NCBI RefSeq assembly: GCF_007991215.1
Contig: NZ_BJXX01000148.1
Location: 1-32,021 of the forward strand
Direction of reading: 5' to 3'
DNA length: 32,021 nt
DNA from: Aneurinibacillus danicus
GTDB lineage: Bacteria > Bacillota > Bacilli > Aneurinibacillales > Aneurinibacillaceae
In this document: positions 16,123-24,392 of the stretch, piece after piece
Position numbering within the stretch: the first letter of the stretch is position 1
Layout: the number at the start of each line of letters is the position of its first letter
Program-made: the position numbers and the translations under genes
Notes under the pieces: generated by a model
What the model saw: only the letters and a program-made list of their open reading frames with translations
The model's database searches: none
What the model was told of the DNA's origin: nothing

Positions 16123-16522
16123 GCTCTTTCTCCTCCCTGTACCGTTCTATCGCACTTATAATCATTGATCTTCTCCCACGGCTGAGGCACGTGGAAGTCT
16201 TTCCCGCATTTCTCCTTCGCTTCCTTGCGGCATTGTATTTGACCACGATGATCTGAACGGTTTACGAAATGAGTGAGTGGGCTTCATCGAAACCGTCCTT
16301 AGAAATCTCTTCCTGTAGTATAACATAAAATCGAACGTTCGTGCGGCGTAATTCATCCACACGCCTAAAGGTATGGCCCTCTTCCTCTTTATATATCCTT
16401 CTCCCGTCGAAACGCCGCTTCCGTTCGGCTTCCTTTCCTTTAGAAAAACACATTCTAAAAATCGCACGGATGCCCGAGCTGGTTGCACAATTGCGATTTG
16501 ATCTATTTAATGAAATTTTATT
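16123..16522. other. Intergenic region between divergent units
   Basis: Holds the upstream region of the nitronate monooxygenase gene. A TATACT box on the minus strand at 16317-16322 is a weak promoter candidate. A 63-codon minus-strand frame at 16262-16453 (starts MCFSKGKEAERKRRF, ends FDEAHSLIS) has plausible composition but no ribosome binding site, so I do not call it a gene. Nothing else is seen. Confidence 0.4.
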
Positions 16523-16562
16523 TTATATAACAGTTGAGGAGTTTTTATTACTGTTATATAAT
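16523..16562 (+). promoter_or_regulatory. Promoter with 11-bp inverted-repeat operator
   Basis: TTGAGG at 16534-16539 and TATAAT at 16557-16562 with an ideal 17-nt spacer. A perfect inverted repeat TTATATAACAG (16523-16533) and CTGTTATATAA (16551-16561) brackets the -35 box and overlaps the -10 box. A repressor bound to both arms would block the polymerase. No regulator gene is adjacent. Confidence 0.65.
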
Positions 16563-16603
16563 AAAAACAAAGGACAGTTTAGAAACCGAAGGGAGAGGAC
16601 GGT

Positions 16604-16777
16604 ATGAGTCGTACAGAGAAATATGAGATTGCCTGGGAGCGCTATTTAACTACTTGCCGTCGCTATGAAATTGAAGTGACACTTGATTTCATCGAATTCG
16701 TCAAACGGCTATCTCCGGAGCAAGTCGACATGATGCTTCAAAATGAACATTCCCCCACTTATCGCATGCGCGCTTGA
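16604..16777 (+). CDS. Small hypothetical protein, 57 residues
   Basis: I do not recognise the family. The product is a charged, probably helical 57-residue protein beginning MSRTEKYEIAWERYLTTC and continuing RRYEIEVTLDFIEFVKRL, SPEQVDMML. GGGAGAGG lies about 5 nt upstream of the ATG, and a consensus promoter with operator-like repeat lies 40-80 nt upstream, so expression is well supported. The last 8 codons are encoded by the left arm of the palindromic element at 16753-16828, so the original C-terminus may have been altered by insertion of that element. Confidence 0.65.
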   Translation: MSRTEKYEIAWERYLTTCRRYEIEVTLDFIEFVKRLSPEQVDMMLQNEHSPTYRMRA

Positions 16778-16828
16778 AGCGGGGATTTCCCAGGTGAATC
16801 CGTCACCGGGCCTTCACCATAAGTGGGG
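16753..16828. repeat. Branched palindromic element
   Basis: A closing stem CCCCACTTAT (16753-16762) / ATAAGTGGGG (16819-16828) encloses consecutive palindromes with almost no unpaired bases: CGCATGCG (16763-16770), CGCTTGAAGCG (16771-16781), GGGATTTCCC (16782-16791) and GGTGAA (16793-16798) / TTCACC (16813-16818), the last containing CCG/CGG inside. Either strand could fold into a cloverleaf-like structure. It might be a mobile element end, a remnant of an IS200/IS605-type structure, or a structured RNA; I cannot decide. Confidence 0.7.
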
Positions 16829-16883
16829 TTAACACACAAACAATCCCTCTATTTCCTCCGCGAAAGCTACGACATTATAACGA

Positions 16884-16926
16884 AAAAACGAGACACCGGT
16901 CATTTTGCAACCAGTGCCTCGTTTTT
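16884..16926. terminator. Terminator after the GabP-like permease gene
   Basis: 17-nt arms AAAAACGAGACACCGGT / ACCAGTGCCTCGTTTTT with two mismatches and a 9-nt loop. It serves the minus-strand permease gene, whose stop is 15 nt away, and possibly the plus-strand gene at 16604. Confidence 0.85.
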
Positions 16927-16941
16927 GTTTGCTTTCTTATA

Positions 16942-18372
16942 TTAATTCTCAGCTTTCGACAACATTCCGCCGGTATAGTCTTTGTCCTCTTTATGTTGAT
17001 CTTGTTCATACTGTTGTTGCTTTTCCTGTTTCGGTTTAACGAACAGGAAATAGGAACCGACAACCGCAACGGCAAGCAACATCGAGAGGTAGAACTGCGA
17101 ACGCATATCTGGAATAAATGCCATACCGATTAGAATGGCAACCATCGCCAGGATTGTTGCATAAGTTAGATATGGGAACATCCACATCTTGAATGTGAGC
17201 GCCTTCGGATTTTCCCGTTCCGCCTTTTTCCGCAGTTTCAGATGTGAAACGGCGATAGCCAAATAAACAAGGAGGGCAATTGCACCGGATGCGTTAACAA
17301 GGAATAAGAATAACTTGTCCGGTGAAATAAAGTTAAAGATTGCACATACATAGGCGAAAATCGTGCTGGCCCATACCGCTCTTACCGGCACACCGCTCTT
17401 GCTAATCTTCGTCAAGGCGCGCGGTGCGCTTCCTTTTTTTGCAAGAGAATAGAGCATGCGTGAGTTTGTATAGAGTGCGGAATTCAAGCAGGACAGAACG
17501 GCTACCAGTACGACAACATTCATTACCTCGGCGGCGCCCGGAATCCCTACCATATCCAGCATGGTCACATACGGGCTCTTCAACAATTCACCGGCATTCC
17601 ATGGAAGCAGCGTCACGAGCACAGCCACAGAACCGATGAAGAAAATTAAAATACGCCAGACGACGCTTCGAATTGCGATGATAACCGACTTCTCCGGATT
17701 TTCCGATTCACCGGCCGCAACCGCAGCAATCTCCGCCCCGAAGAACGAGAAAACAACCGTAACGATACCGACGAAGATCGCACCGACTCCCTTTGGCATG
17801 AAGCCTCCGTGTCCGAATAAGTTAGATAGCCCCGGTGATGCAATGCCGGGTACGAATCCAAAAATAATGGCAGCACCTAAAAGAATAAACAGGATAATAG
17901 CAACCACTTTGATCATCGCAAACCAGTATTCAAATTCTCCGAATGACCTGACAGAATAAACATTTGTAAGCGTTAATAAAAAGGTTAGAATTAAACTCCA
18001 CGCCCATATCGGCACGTCAGGAATCCATCCATTCATAATAGCACCGCCGGCAGTGGCTTCAATTGCAATAACAACCACCCAGAAGAACCAGTACAGCCAC
18101 CCAATTGTAAAACCGGCCCATGGACCGAGCGCCTGGTGAGCATATGTTGCAAATGATCCGCTATCCGGATTCTGAATTGCCATCTCTCCCAGCATCCGCA
18201 TAACCAATACAATCAAAAGACCGGCCACAGCGTAGGAAACAACGGCTCCCGGCCCAGTCTGATTAATAACGGCGCCACTTCCGACGAAGAGTCCCGCTCC
18301 AATGATGCCGCCTAAGGAAATCATTGTTAAGTGTCTGGTTTTTAATTGTTTCTGTAATTTTTCCTGCCCCAT
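16942..18372 (-). CDS. gabP: Amino acid permease, GABA permease-like (APC family)
   Basis: A 476-residue amino acid/H+ symporter with 12 predicted helices. The N-terminus KTRHLTMISLGGIIGAGLFVGSG is the APC signature with the unwound helix 1 glycine motif. The text GPWAGFTIGWLYWFFWVVVIAIEA, LTLTNVYSVRSFGEFEYWFAMIKVV, FFGAEIAAVAAGESENPEKS, CLNSALYTNSRMLYSLA and LFLFLVNASGAIALLVYLAIAVSHLKLR is very close to Bacillus GabP, which takes up 4-aminobutyrate and some proline analogues. Substrate remains inferred. The frame opens at 18426, but the ATG at 18372 has AAAGGAG 6 nt upstream. No gabT/gabD genes are adjacent. The C-terminal tail is Gln/Lys-rich. Confidence 0.85.
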   Translation of the reverse strand: MGQEKLQKQLKTRHLTMISLGGIIGAGLFVGSGAVINQTGPGAVVSYAVAGLLIVLVMRMLGEMAIQNPDSGSFATYAHQALGPWAGFTIGWLYWFFWVVVIAIEATAGGAIMNGWIPDVPIWAWSLILTFLLTLTNVYSVRSFGEFEYWFAMIKVVAIILFILLGAAIIFGFVPGIASPGLSNLFGHGGFMPKGVGAIFVGIVTVVFSFFGAEIAAVAAGESENPEKSVIIAIRSVVWRILIFFIGSVAVLVTLLPWNAGELLKSPYVTMLDMVGIPGAAEVMNVVVLVAVLSCLNSALYTNSRMLYSLAKKGSAPRALTKISKSGVPVRAVWASTIFAYVCAIFNFISPDKLFLFLVNASGAIALLVYLAIAVSHLKLRKKAERENPKALTFKMWMFPYLTYATILAMVAILIGMAFIPDMRSQFYLSMLLAVAVVGSYFLFVKPKQEKQQQYEQDQHKEDKDYTGGMLSKAEN

Positions 18373-18716
18373 AAAAATCTCCTTTCTGAATTTATCTATA
18401 ATTCTAAATCTATTAGCAAAATTCATGCCAATTATATTTCTGAATGATACGTTATAATTACAATGGTTAACTAAGTATTAAATGCAGAATAAGTCAAATA
18501 TGAATTATTTATAATTCAATTATTACTTATCTCTATATTTAACCAAATAAGAAAAACTCGCGGGCGTTGCCGGCCTTTCCCTACAGAATTGTTGGTTCAG
18601 CAACGTACGAATCTGAGAGCCGGTCTATGCCATTTTTACTAAGTCATTATTGAAAGGCTGCACGTTGAACAGCTCGCCCGGTGAACAAACATACAACCGG
18701 CATGTTAGCCATAAAA
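18373..18716. other. Intergenic region with a nested stem-loop
   Basis: AT-rich from 18373 to 18560 (presumed promoter region of the permease gene). From 18566 to 18632 a GC-rich nested structure is visible: CCGGC (18570-18574) with GCCGG (18619-18623), CAGAATT (18584-18590) with AATCTG (18610-18615), and GTTG / CAAC around the loop GTTCAG. It does not match a riboswitch that I know. Confidence 0.4.
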
Positions 18717-18746
18717 AAACCGCAGATGAACGCTCATCTGCGGTTT
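18717..18746 (-). terminator. Terminator after the glycolate oxidase/aminotransferase operon
   Basis: Perfect 13-bp stem AAACCGCAGATGA / TCATCTGCGGTTT with a 4-nt loop, followed on the minus strand by TTTTATGG. It lies 30 nt past the aminotransferase stop. Confidence 0.92.
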
Positions 18747-18776
18747 CGTATTTAATTTGATTGCTCCTCTTTACTG

Positions 18777-19949
18777 TTACTTCTGCATCGCTTCAACGGC
18801 AGCCGTGCGACCTTCTCCTTCGCGTACCTTGACTCCCTGCTCCAGCAGCACCTGTTCAAGCGCAGCCAAGAATAAAAGCACATTGCGCGGCTGGCAGGAG
18901 TAGCCCATCAGGCCAACGCGCCATACTTTACCTTTTAAGGCACCCAATCCGCCGCCGATTTCAATGCCGAACTGTTCAAGCAACTGTTTGCGAACTATCA
19001 TATCCTCTACGCCGTCCGGAATGCATACGGATGTAAGCTGCGGCAGGCGGTGGTCCGCTACCACGTGAAGGGTGAGGCCCATCGCTTCAAGGCCGGACTG
19101 CAGGGCACGGCCCAGCTTCCAGTGGCGATCCCATGTTTCCGTAAGCCCTTCTTCCACCACGAGACGCAGCGCCTCCCGCAGCGCGTAGTTCATACTGATC
19201 GGCGCGGTATGATGATAGAAACGCTCCTGTCCCCAGTAGTTTTGAATCATAGATAAATCCAGATACCAGCTCTGTACTTTGGATGTACGTCTGGCCATCG
19301 CTTCGCCGGCCCGCTTGCTGAATGTCACCGGAGACAATCCCGGCGGTGCGCTCAAACACTTCTGCGTACCGCTATAGCAGGCGTCCACTTCATTTTCGTC
19401 AATGCCCACTTTTACTCCGCCGAGTGACGTAACGGCATCAACGATAAGGAGCGCGTCATGCGCATGCGCAAGTTGAGAGATTTCAGAAAGCGGCTGCAAA
19501 GCGCCGGTGGACGTCTCGGCATGAACGACCGCCACGGCTTTTACATTTGCATGATTTTTCAGCGCCTGCTCAATTTGCTCCGGCTTAATGATTTCACCCC
19601 ACGGCGCTTCCACACGGATGACTTCCGCCCCGCAGCGCTCGGCTACATCGACCATCCGCTCGCCAAATAAACCATTAATACCGATGATAACTTTATCGCC
19701 CGGCTCTATTAAATTTACGAATACCGTTTCCATGCCAGAGCTACCTGTACCGGACATGGCAAGCGTCAGTTCGTTTTTCGTCTCGAATACGGTACGCATT
19801 AGCTCCATCGTTTCATTCATAATCTGTAGAAAGCTCGGGTCCAAGTGACCGACGAGCGGTGTGGCCATCGCTTTCAGAACACGGGGATGCACATCGCTCG
19901 GCCCGGGTCCCATCAATACACGGCTCGGTGGATTCAGTTCTTTGAACAT
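18777..19949 (-). CDS. Class V aminotransferase (alanine/serine-glyoxylate aminotransferase, PucG-like)
   Basis: A 390-residue PLP enzyme, fold type I. N-terminal signature LMGPGPSDVHPRVLKAM, SGTGSSGMETVFVNL (PLP phosphate site), Asp171 in IVDAVTSLGG, and Schiff-base Lys197 in SGTQKCLSAPPG. The family contains alanine-glyoxylate and serine-glyoxylate transaminases and the ureidoglycine-glyoxylate transaminase PucG. Because glycolate oxidase genes lie directly upstream on the same strand, making glycine from glyoxylate is the most likely task; no purine catabolism gene is near. I prefer the ATG at 19949 over that at 19958, because AAAGG lies 9 nt upstream of the former and touches the latter. 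A gap of 113 nt separates it from glcD, so it may have its own promoter. Confidence 0.88.
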   Translation of the reverse strand: MFKELNPPSRVLMGPGPSDVHPRVLKAMATPLVGHLDPSFLQIMNETMELMRTVFETKNELTLAMSGTGSSGMETVFVNLIEPGDKVIIGINGLFGERMVDVAERCGAEVIRVEAPWGEIIKPEQIEQALKNHANVKAVAVVHAETSTGALQPLSEISQLAHAHDALLIVDAVTSLGGVKVGIDENEVDACYSGTQKCLSAPPGLSPVTFSKRAGEAMARRTSKVQSWYLDLSMIQNYWGQERFYHHTAPISMNYALREALRLVVEEGLTETWDRHWKLGRALQSGLEAMGLTLHVVADHRLPQLTSVCIPDGVEDMIVRKQLLEQFGIEIGGGLGALKGKVWRVGLMGYSCQPRNVLLFLAALEQVLLEQGVKVREGEGRTAAVEAMQK

Positions 19950-20062
19950 TTCTCTCATCCTTTCTCTTTGTGGCTACATTACATGGTTTTGTCTTCTATG
20001 TTACTATTTAAAAATATCAGATAAGGAACTGTAAAAAAATAGCGAAATGCAATTTTCATGAT

Positions 20063-21481
20063 TTATTCTCTGATGATCCCCATCTCGGCGCAGCGGCCCG
20101 GCTTCGGAAATAATTTATCCGGATTCAATAAGTGGTCCGGATTGAATACTTCGCGTACGCGTGTCTGCGCCTCAATCTCCTCCCCGGTAAACACATAGCG
20201 CATCTCTTCCTTCTTCTCGATGCCGACGCCGTGCTCTCCGGTAATCGTGCCGCCGGCATCGGCACATACCCTGAGCACGGCCGATCCGACATTTACGGCA
20301 AGCTCCGTCTCTCCCGGTTTACGGGCGTCAAATAAGATTAACGGATGCAGGTTTCCATCTCCGGCATGAAATACATTGGCGATACGAAGACCGGACGTCT
20401 CGCTAATCTGTCGGATTTCGTTCAGCACTTCCGGAAGCCGGCTACGCGGAATCACGCCGTCCTGAACTAGATAATCCGGTGAAATCGTTCCCATGGCCGC
20501 AAATGCCGTCTTGCGGTTAGCCCACCACCGGCCCCGTTCCGCCTCATCGCGTGCGACCCGTACTTCAAGCACGTTGCGCCGCCTGCAAACCGCTACAATT
20601 TCGTCAATTTGCTCGTCAATGCCGGCCGCAATCCCGTCCACTTCAATCAGAAGAAGCGCTTTGAGACCAGGAGGATGACCGACAGGATACGTGCCGCACT
20701 CCACTCCTTCAATTGCCACAGTGTCCATCATTTCAAGCGCCGCTGGTACAATCCCTGCGGCAATAATGTCAGACACCGCATAGCTGGCGTCTTCTACCTC
20801 ATCAAAGTAGGCGAGTACCGTCTTCTTGTCTTCCGGATTTTTCAAAATGCGCACGGTAATTTTCGTTACGATGCCAAGCGTGCCTTCTGAACCGGTCAAT
20901 AGCCCGATTAAATCATAACCGGGCATATCGGGCACGCCGCCAAGCTCAATAATCTCACCGTTCGGCAGCACCACCTCCAGCCCGAGAATGTGGTTGGTTG
21001 TGACTCCGTATTTCAGGCAGTGAGCACCGCCCGCATTCTCCGCCACATTGCCACCGATCGTGCAAGCGTACTGGCTGGACGGGTCCGGCGCATAATAATA
21101 TCCCTTATCCGAGATAGAGTGTGTCAGCTTCAAATTGACAAAGCCGGGCTGCACGATGGCAAGCCGGTTTTCCAAATCCACATGAAGCAACTTCTTCATA
21201 CGCACAAGACTAATAATGACTTCTCCCCCAATCGGAATAGCACCGCCGCTTAATCCCGTGCCAGCGCCTCTGGGGAGAAACGGAATGCGCTGCTTGTGCA
21301 AATGTTTTACAACGCCGGCGACCTCCTCCGTAGTTGCCGGAAACACAACGGCCCGCGGCATCCCCCGGTGAATCGTATACGCGTCACATTCATAGGCGAG
21401 CAAATCTTCCTTTCGGTATAAGACCCCCCGGGTTCCTACAATCTCGATTAGCTCTTGAATGAGCGAATCAGCTCTCGTCAT
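20063..21481 (-). CDS. glcD: Glycolate oxidase, FAD subunit GlcD
   Basis: A 472-residue FAD-linked oxidoreductase. The FAD_binding_4 domain has FLPRGAGTGLSGGAIPIGGEV and YYAPDPSSQYACTIGGNVAENAGGAHCLKYG; the C-terminal FAD-oxidase domain carries the catalytic HAGDGNLHPLILFD and GTITGEHGVGIEK. The set of motifs is that of bacterial GlcD, which with GlcE and GlcF oxidises glycolate (or D-lactate) to glyoxylate, passing electrons to the membrane quinone pool. Order glcE-glcF-glcD is unlike the E. coli order glcDEF. The start codon directly follows the glcF stop, and the SD GGAGG lies inside the end of glcF, so translation is coupled. Confidence 0.94.
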   Translation of the reverse strand: MTRADSLIQELIEIVGTRGVLYRKEDLLAYECDAYTIHRGMPRAVVFPATTEEVAGVVKHLHKQRIPFLPRGAGTGLSGGAIPIGGEVIISLVRMKKLLHVDLENRLAIVQPGFVNLKLTHSISDKGYYYAPDPSSQYACTIGGNVAENAGGAHCLKYGVTTNHILGLEVVLPNGEIIELGGVPDMPGYDLIGLLTGSEGTLGIVTKITVRILKNPEDKKTVLAYFDEVEDASYAVSDIIAAGIVPAALEMMDTVAIEGVECGTYPVGHPPGLKALLLIEVDGIAAGIDEQIDEIVAVCRRRNVLEVRVARDEAERGRWWANRKTAFAAMGTISPDYLVQDGVIPRSRLPEVLNEIRQISETSGLRIANVFHAGDGNLHPLILFDARKPGETELAVNVGSAVLRVCADAGGTITGEHGVGIEKKEEMRYVFTGEEIEAQTRVREVFNPDHLLNPDKLFPKPGRCAEMGIIRE

Positions 21482-22849
21482 CTACCGTACCTCCTCCGTA
21501 CGCTCATTCTGTTCTTCCTTCTGATAAGACCAATCAAGCAGTTGTACCGTGTGCACCACTTTTTGGCTTCGCCCGTATTTAGCAACACCCATCGCTATCT
21601 GCAGCATGCAGCCCGGATTGCCCATTGAGATTACCTCTGCCGCAGCAGGTACGTTCTCCATCTTCTTGTCGAGAATACTGGCCGCCATCTCCGGATTGGT
21701 TAGGTTATAGATGCCCGCACTGCCGCAGCAGCGGTCCGCATCCGGCAGCGGTATCATCTGTATACCGGGAATGCTCGCAAGCAAATCGCGCGGCTCCTGG
21801 CGAATGCCCTGTCCGTGCGCGAGGTGACAGGCATCATGATATGTTACCCGCGTGTCGAGTTTTCCCCGGGGTTTTCGGTAGCCGTACTCATGCAGGAATT
21901 TTGTGATATCCTCCACTTTCTCCGCAAACACTTCCGCTTTATCCCGATACTGCACATCATCTTTCAATAGCTCCGGGTACTCTTTAAGCGCACAACCACA
22001 GCCGGCTGCGTTGACAATCACTTTGTCCACTCCTGAGGCAAGAAAAGCGTCAATGTTTTTGCGCGCCAAACGCTTTCCTTCTTCCCGATCCCCGGCATGC
22101 ACATGCAGCGCACCGCAGCAGCGCTGTTCCTGTGGCAGTTCCACACTATAGCCGTTCCGGATCAAGACGCGGATGGTCGCTTCGTTAATGTCGCTAAACA
22201 TCACGTCCATCACGCATCCGGTAAACAGCGCCACCCTCATTTTCGCTTCCCCTTCGGCAGGTACGCCCTGAGGATACCGGATAAGCACCGGCTCCGTTAT
22301 CTGCGGCATAATCGCTTCCATCTCCCGTATATGCGGCGGCGCAATATTGATAAGTCCCGTCCTGCGGACAAATTTCCCAAGCCCGCTCCGCTGGTATACT
22401 TTCAGTGCTTTGCCTAGCGCATGCAGGCGTGAAGGATGCGGAAACAGCCCGCGCAAAAAAGTACGACTCACCGTCTTTTTCCACCCTGTCAGCGGGATAG
22501 CCTGACGGATGTGACCGCGCGCTTCCTCGATGAGCGTACCGACTTGTACGCCGGAGGGACAGGCGGTTTCGCAGGCCCGGCAGTCCAAACAGGTGAAGAT
22601 CGGATCAGCATACGCTTCGCTAATGTCCATCTTGCCCTGGGCTACTGCCTTCATCAAATGCACCCGCCCGCGCGGAGACTGATGTTCGTGCCCCAGCTCG
22701 TCATATGTCGGACATGATTCTAAGCACATACCACAGTGGACACAGGCAGAGTATTTGTCTTCCTCCGCCGCCTGCAACGGGCTCATGGTGGCAAAAACGA
22801 CCGGTTCTGTATGCGGTTTCACAATTTCGGTACCTGATTGGCTCATCAT
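21482..22849 (-). CDS. glcF: Glycolate oxidase, iron-sulfur subunit GlcF
   Basis: A 455-residue iron-sulfur protein. Two ferredoxin-like [4Fe-4S] motifs lie near the N-terminus (CVHCGMCLESCPTY and CLDCRACETACPSG); two CCG domains follow in the C-terminal half (TGCVMDVMF ... QRCCGALHVHAG and HDACHLAHGQG ... DRCCGSAGIYN). It carries electrons from the flavin subunits to quinone. Its ATG overlaps the glcE stop by one base (TAATG), with GGAGGG upstream. A second ATG follows directly and is an equally possible start. Confidence 0.94.
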   Translation of the reverse strand: MMSQSGTEIVKPHTEPVVFATMSPLQAAEEDKYSACVHCGMCLESCPTYDELGHEHQSPRGRVHLMKAVAQGKMDISEAYADPIFTCLDCRACETACPSGVQVGTLIEEARGHIRQAIPLTGWKKTVSRTFLRGLFPHPSRLHALGKALKVYQRSGLGKFVRRTGLINIAPPHIREMEAIMPQITEPVLIRYPQGVPAEGEAKMRVALFTGCVMDVMFSDINEATIRVLIRNGYSVELPQEQRCCGALHVHAGDREEGKRLARKNIDAFLASGVDKVIVNAAGCGCALKEYPELLKDDVQYRDKAEVFAEKVEDITKFLHEYGYRKPRGKLDTRVTYHDACHLAHGQGIRQEPRDLLASIPGIQMIPLPDADRCCGSAGIYNLTNPEMAASILDKKMENVPAAAEVISMGNPGCMLQIAMGVAKYGRSQKVVHTVQLLDWSYQKEEQNERTEEVR

Positions 22850-24153
22850 TATATCCCTCCTACAAATCGACCCGGATTCAAGACGCGGTATGGGTCGATC
22901 GTACGCTTAATCCCTTCGAGCAATGAAAAGTACTTCGGTTTCTCTCCCCATATATCCAGCCTGCGCCGCAGCGAAAGCGGGGCGTGCCGCACGATGGCGT
23001 AACCGCCTCTCTCCACGGCCATGCGGCGAATATCTTCAATGCCGGCTATCAGCTCATCTTCGCTCTTCCCTTCTACATATGCATGTGAAATACCGTGTCC
23101 TGCCCCGCCATGCGCCTCTACCATAAGGTTGCGGACCTGGCCCACTTTATGACAGGCGGCCACAATATCCGGGATATCCATATTCTTGCTTCCGATTTTC
23201 ACCGCCACCCGTGCGTCTGCTGTTTCTTCTTCGGACCCACGGGGCGACACGCGCGCAAACGCTTTCCACCATTCCCGGGCTTCCTGCTGCGCCAGCACGG
23301 TCAACTGCGCCATCTCCGGCATGTGAACGCGCACCCACTCCTCCTGGTACCGCACCGCACTTTCCACATCCTCAAATGAAACGGCCAGCATATAGCTGAG
23401 ACTATCCCCCAGTCGTCCGGCGAGAACCGGATTGATCAACTCCAGCGCCACAGGCTCCAGCATCGAGTTCTGGAGTTCTTGTAAAAATGTGCGGATCCCG
23501 TCCATCGGCGAATCAGGAAAAGTGAGCAGCATCAGGCTCTCTGCCTTGGGCAGCGGACGCAGTTTAAATGAAAGTTCGCTAAGCACGCCCAGCGTCCCCA
23601 TCGAGCCGATGAACAGCTTGTTCATGTCATACCCTGCCACGTTTTTCACCACTTTCGCACCCGTCCGGATTACGCTTCCGTCCGGGTACACCACGCGCAT
23701 GGCAATCACATGGTCGCGGGCCGACCCGTAGCGTAATCGCTTCGGGCCGCTATCGTTGGCGCAAACGATCCCACCGACGGTAGCGTACTCCGGCCAGGCC
23801 GGATCGAGCGGGAGCTTCTGCCCATACTCCGCCAGATTATCCTGTAATTCCTGTAGCGTCGTGCCGGGCCGCACTGTCACAATCATATCGCCCGGTGAAT
23901 GCTCGACGATACCGGTGCAGCGGGAGAGCGACAGAATGAAGTCGGCGGCCTCTTCCGTTCCCCCAAATCCCCGCTTGGTTCCTCCTCCCATCGGAATGAC
24001 GGTCTTTCCATTTTGACGGGCGTATGTAAGAAAATCGGCAATCTCCTGCTCCCTGTCCGGAAAGACAGTATAAGGAGCCGTATTTCCCAGCGAATGAGAA
24101 GCAGCTTTTGTTTCGGCAATGTGCGCTTGCAACGGCATCTCCTTAAATATCAT
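22849..24153 (-). CDS. glcE: Glycolate oxidase, FAD-binding subunit GlcE
   Basis: A 434-residue FAD-binding protein, first gene of the operon. The N-terminal FAD_binding_4 domain shows VIPMGGGTKRGFGG, VTVRPGTTLQELQDNLAEYGQKLPLDP, TVGGIVCANDSGPKRLRYGSARDHV and VVKNVAGYDMNKLFIGSMGTLGV. The C-terminus YRVLNPGRFVGG corresponds to the closing FAD-linked oxidase motif (NP-GR). GlcE is usually about 350 residues; the longer central region is more like some Bacillales homologues. No clear promoter lies in the 100 nt upstream, where a terminator of the preceding small gene sits at 24197, so the true promoter may be upstream of 24392 with readthrough or cryptic close to the start. Confidence 0.9.
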   Translation of the reverse strand: MIFKEMPLQAHIAETKAASHSLGNTAPYTVFPDREQEIADFLTYARQNGKTVIPMGGGTKRGFGGTEEAADFILSLSRCTGIVEHSPGDMIVTVRPGTTLQELQDNLAEYGQKLPLDPAWPEYATVGGIVCANDSGPKRLRYGSARDHVIAMRVVYPDGSVIRTGAKVVKNVAGYDMNKLFIGSMGTLGVLSELSFKLRPLPKAESLMLLTFPDSPMDGIRTFLQELQNSMLEPVALELINPVLAGRLGDSLSYMLAVSFEDVESAVRYQEEWVRVHMPEMAQLTVLAQQEAREWWKAFARVSPRGSEEETADARVAVKIGSKNMDIPDIVAACHKVGQVRNLMVEAHGGAGHGISHAYVEGKSEDELIAGIEDIRRMAVERGGYAIVRHAPLSLRRRLDIWGEKPKYFSLLEGIKRTIDPYRVLNPGRFVGGI

Positions 24154-24196
24154 GTCTATCCCTGCCCTTCTTTCCTATCGAATAAAATAATAATAA

Positions 24197-24225
24197 AAGG
24201 CTGTTGGCAACACGCCAACGGCCTT
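24197..24225 (-). terminator. Terminator after the 46-residue gene
   Basis: 12-nt arms AAGGCTGTTGGC / GCCAACGGCCTT (one G-U) with a 5-nt loop; on the minus strand it is followed by TTATTATTATTTTATT. It stands between the small gene and glcE. Confidence 0.8.
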
Positions 24226-24251
24226 CTGTTAAGCCTAGATCGAATTTTTTA

Positions 24252-24392
24252 TTATTTATTTTTATGAAGCTCTTTGCCCGAAGCCGTCTTCTCTTCTGCC
24301 TTGCCTTCCCGGCCACCTTCGATTTTCCGGATGTACGATTCCATTATCTTGCCGTCCTTCTTAATGACAATATGCTGATATTTTTCGCTCAT
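24252..24392 (-). CDS. Small hypothetical protein, 46 residues
   Basis: Begins MSEKYQHIVIKKDGKIMESY and continues with a Lys/Glu-rich tail (KIEGGREGKAEEKTASGK). AAAGGGAG lies 7 nt upstream of the ATG, so it is probably translated; the frame runs further upstream without start support. No family recognised. It is followed by a terminator and then by glcE on the same strand. Confidence 0.6.
   Translation of the reverse strand: MSEKYQHIVIKKDGKIMESYIRKIEGGREGKAEEKTASGKELHKNK

Noticed and set aside
16262-16453. 63-codon minus-strand frame with charged composition
   Set aside because: No ribosome binding site upstream of its ATG and no family resemblance; kept only as a note on the intergenic region.
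18560-18640. Possible glycine riboswitch or T-box
   Set aside because: The GAGAGCC string is suggestive, but the conserved glycine aptamer core and the T-box TGG sequence are absent.
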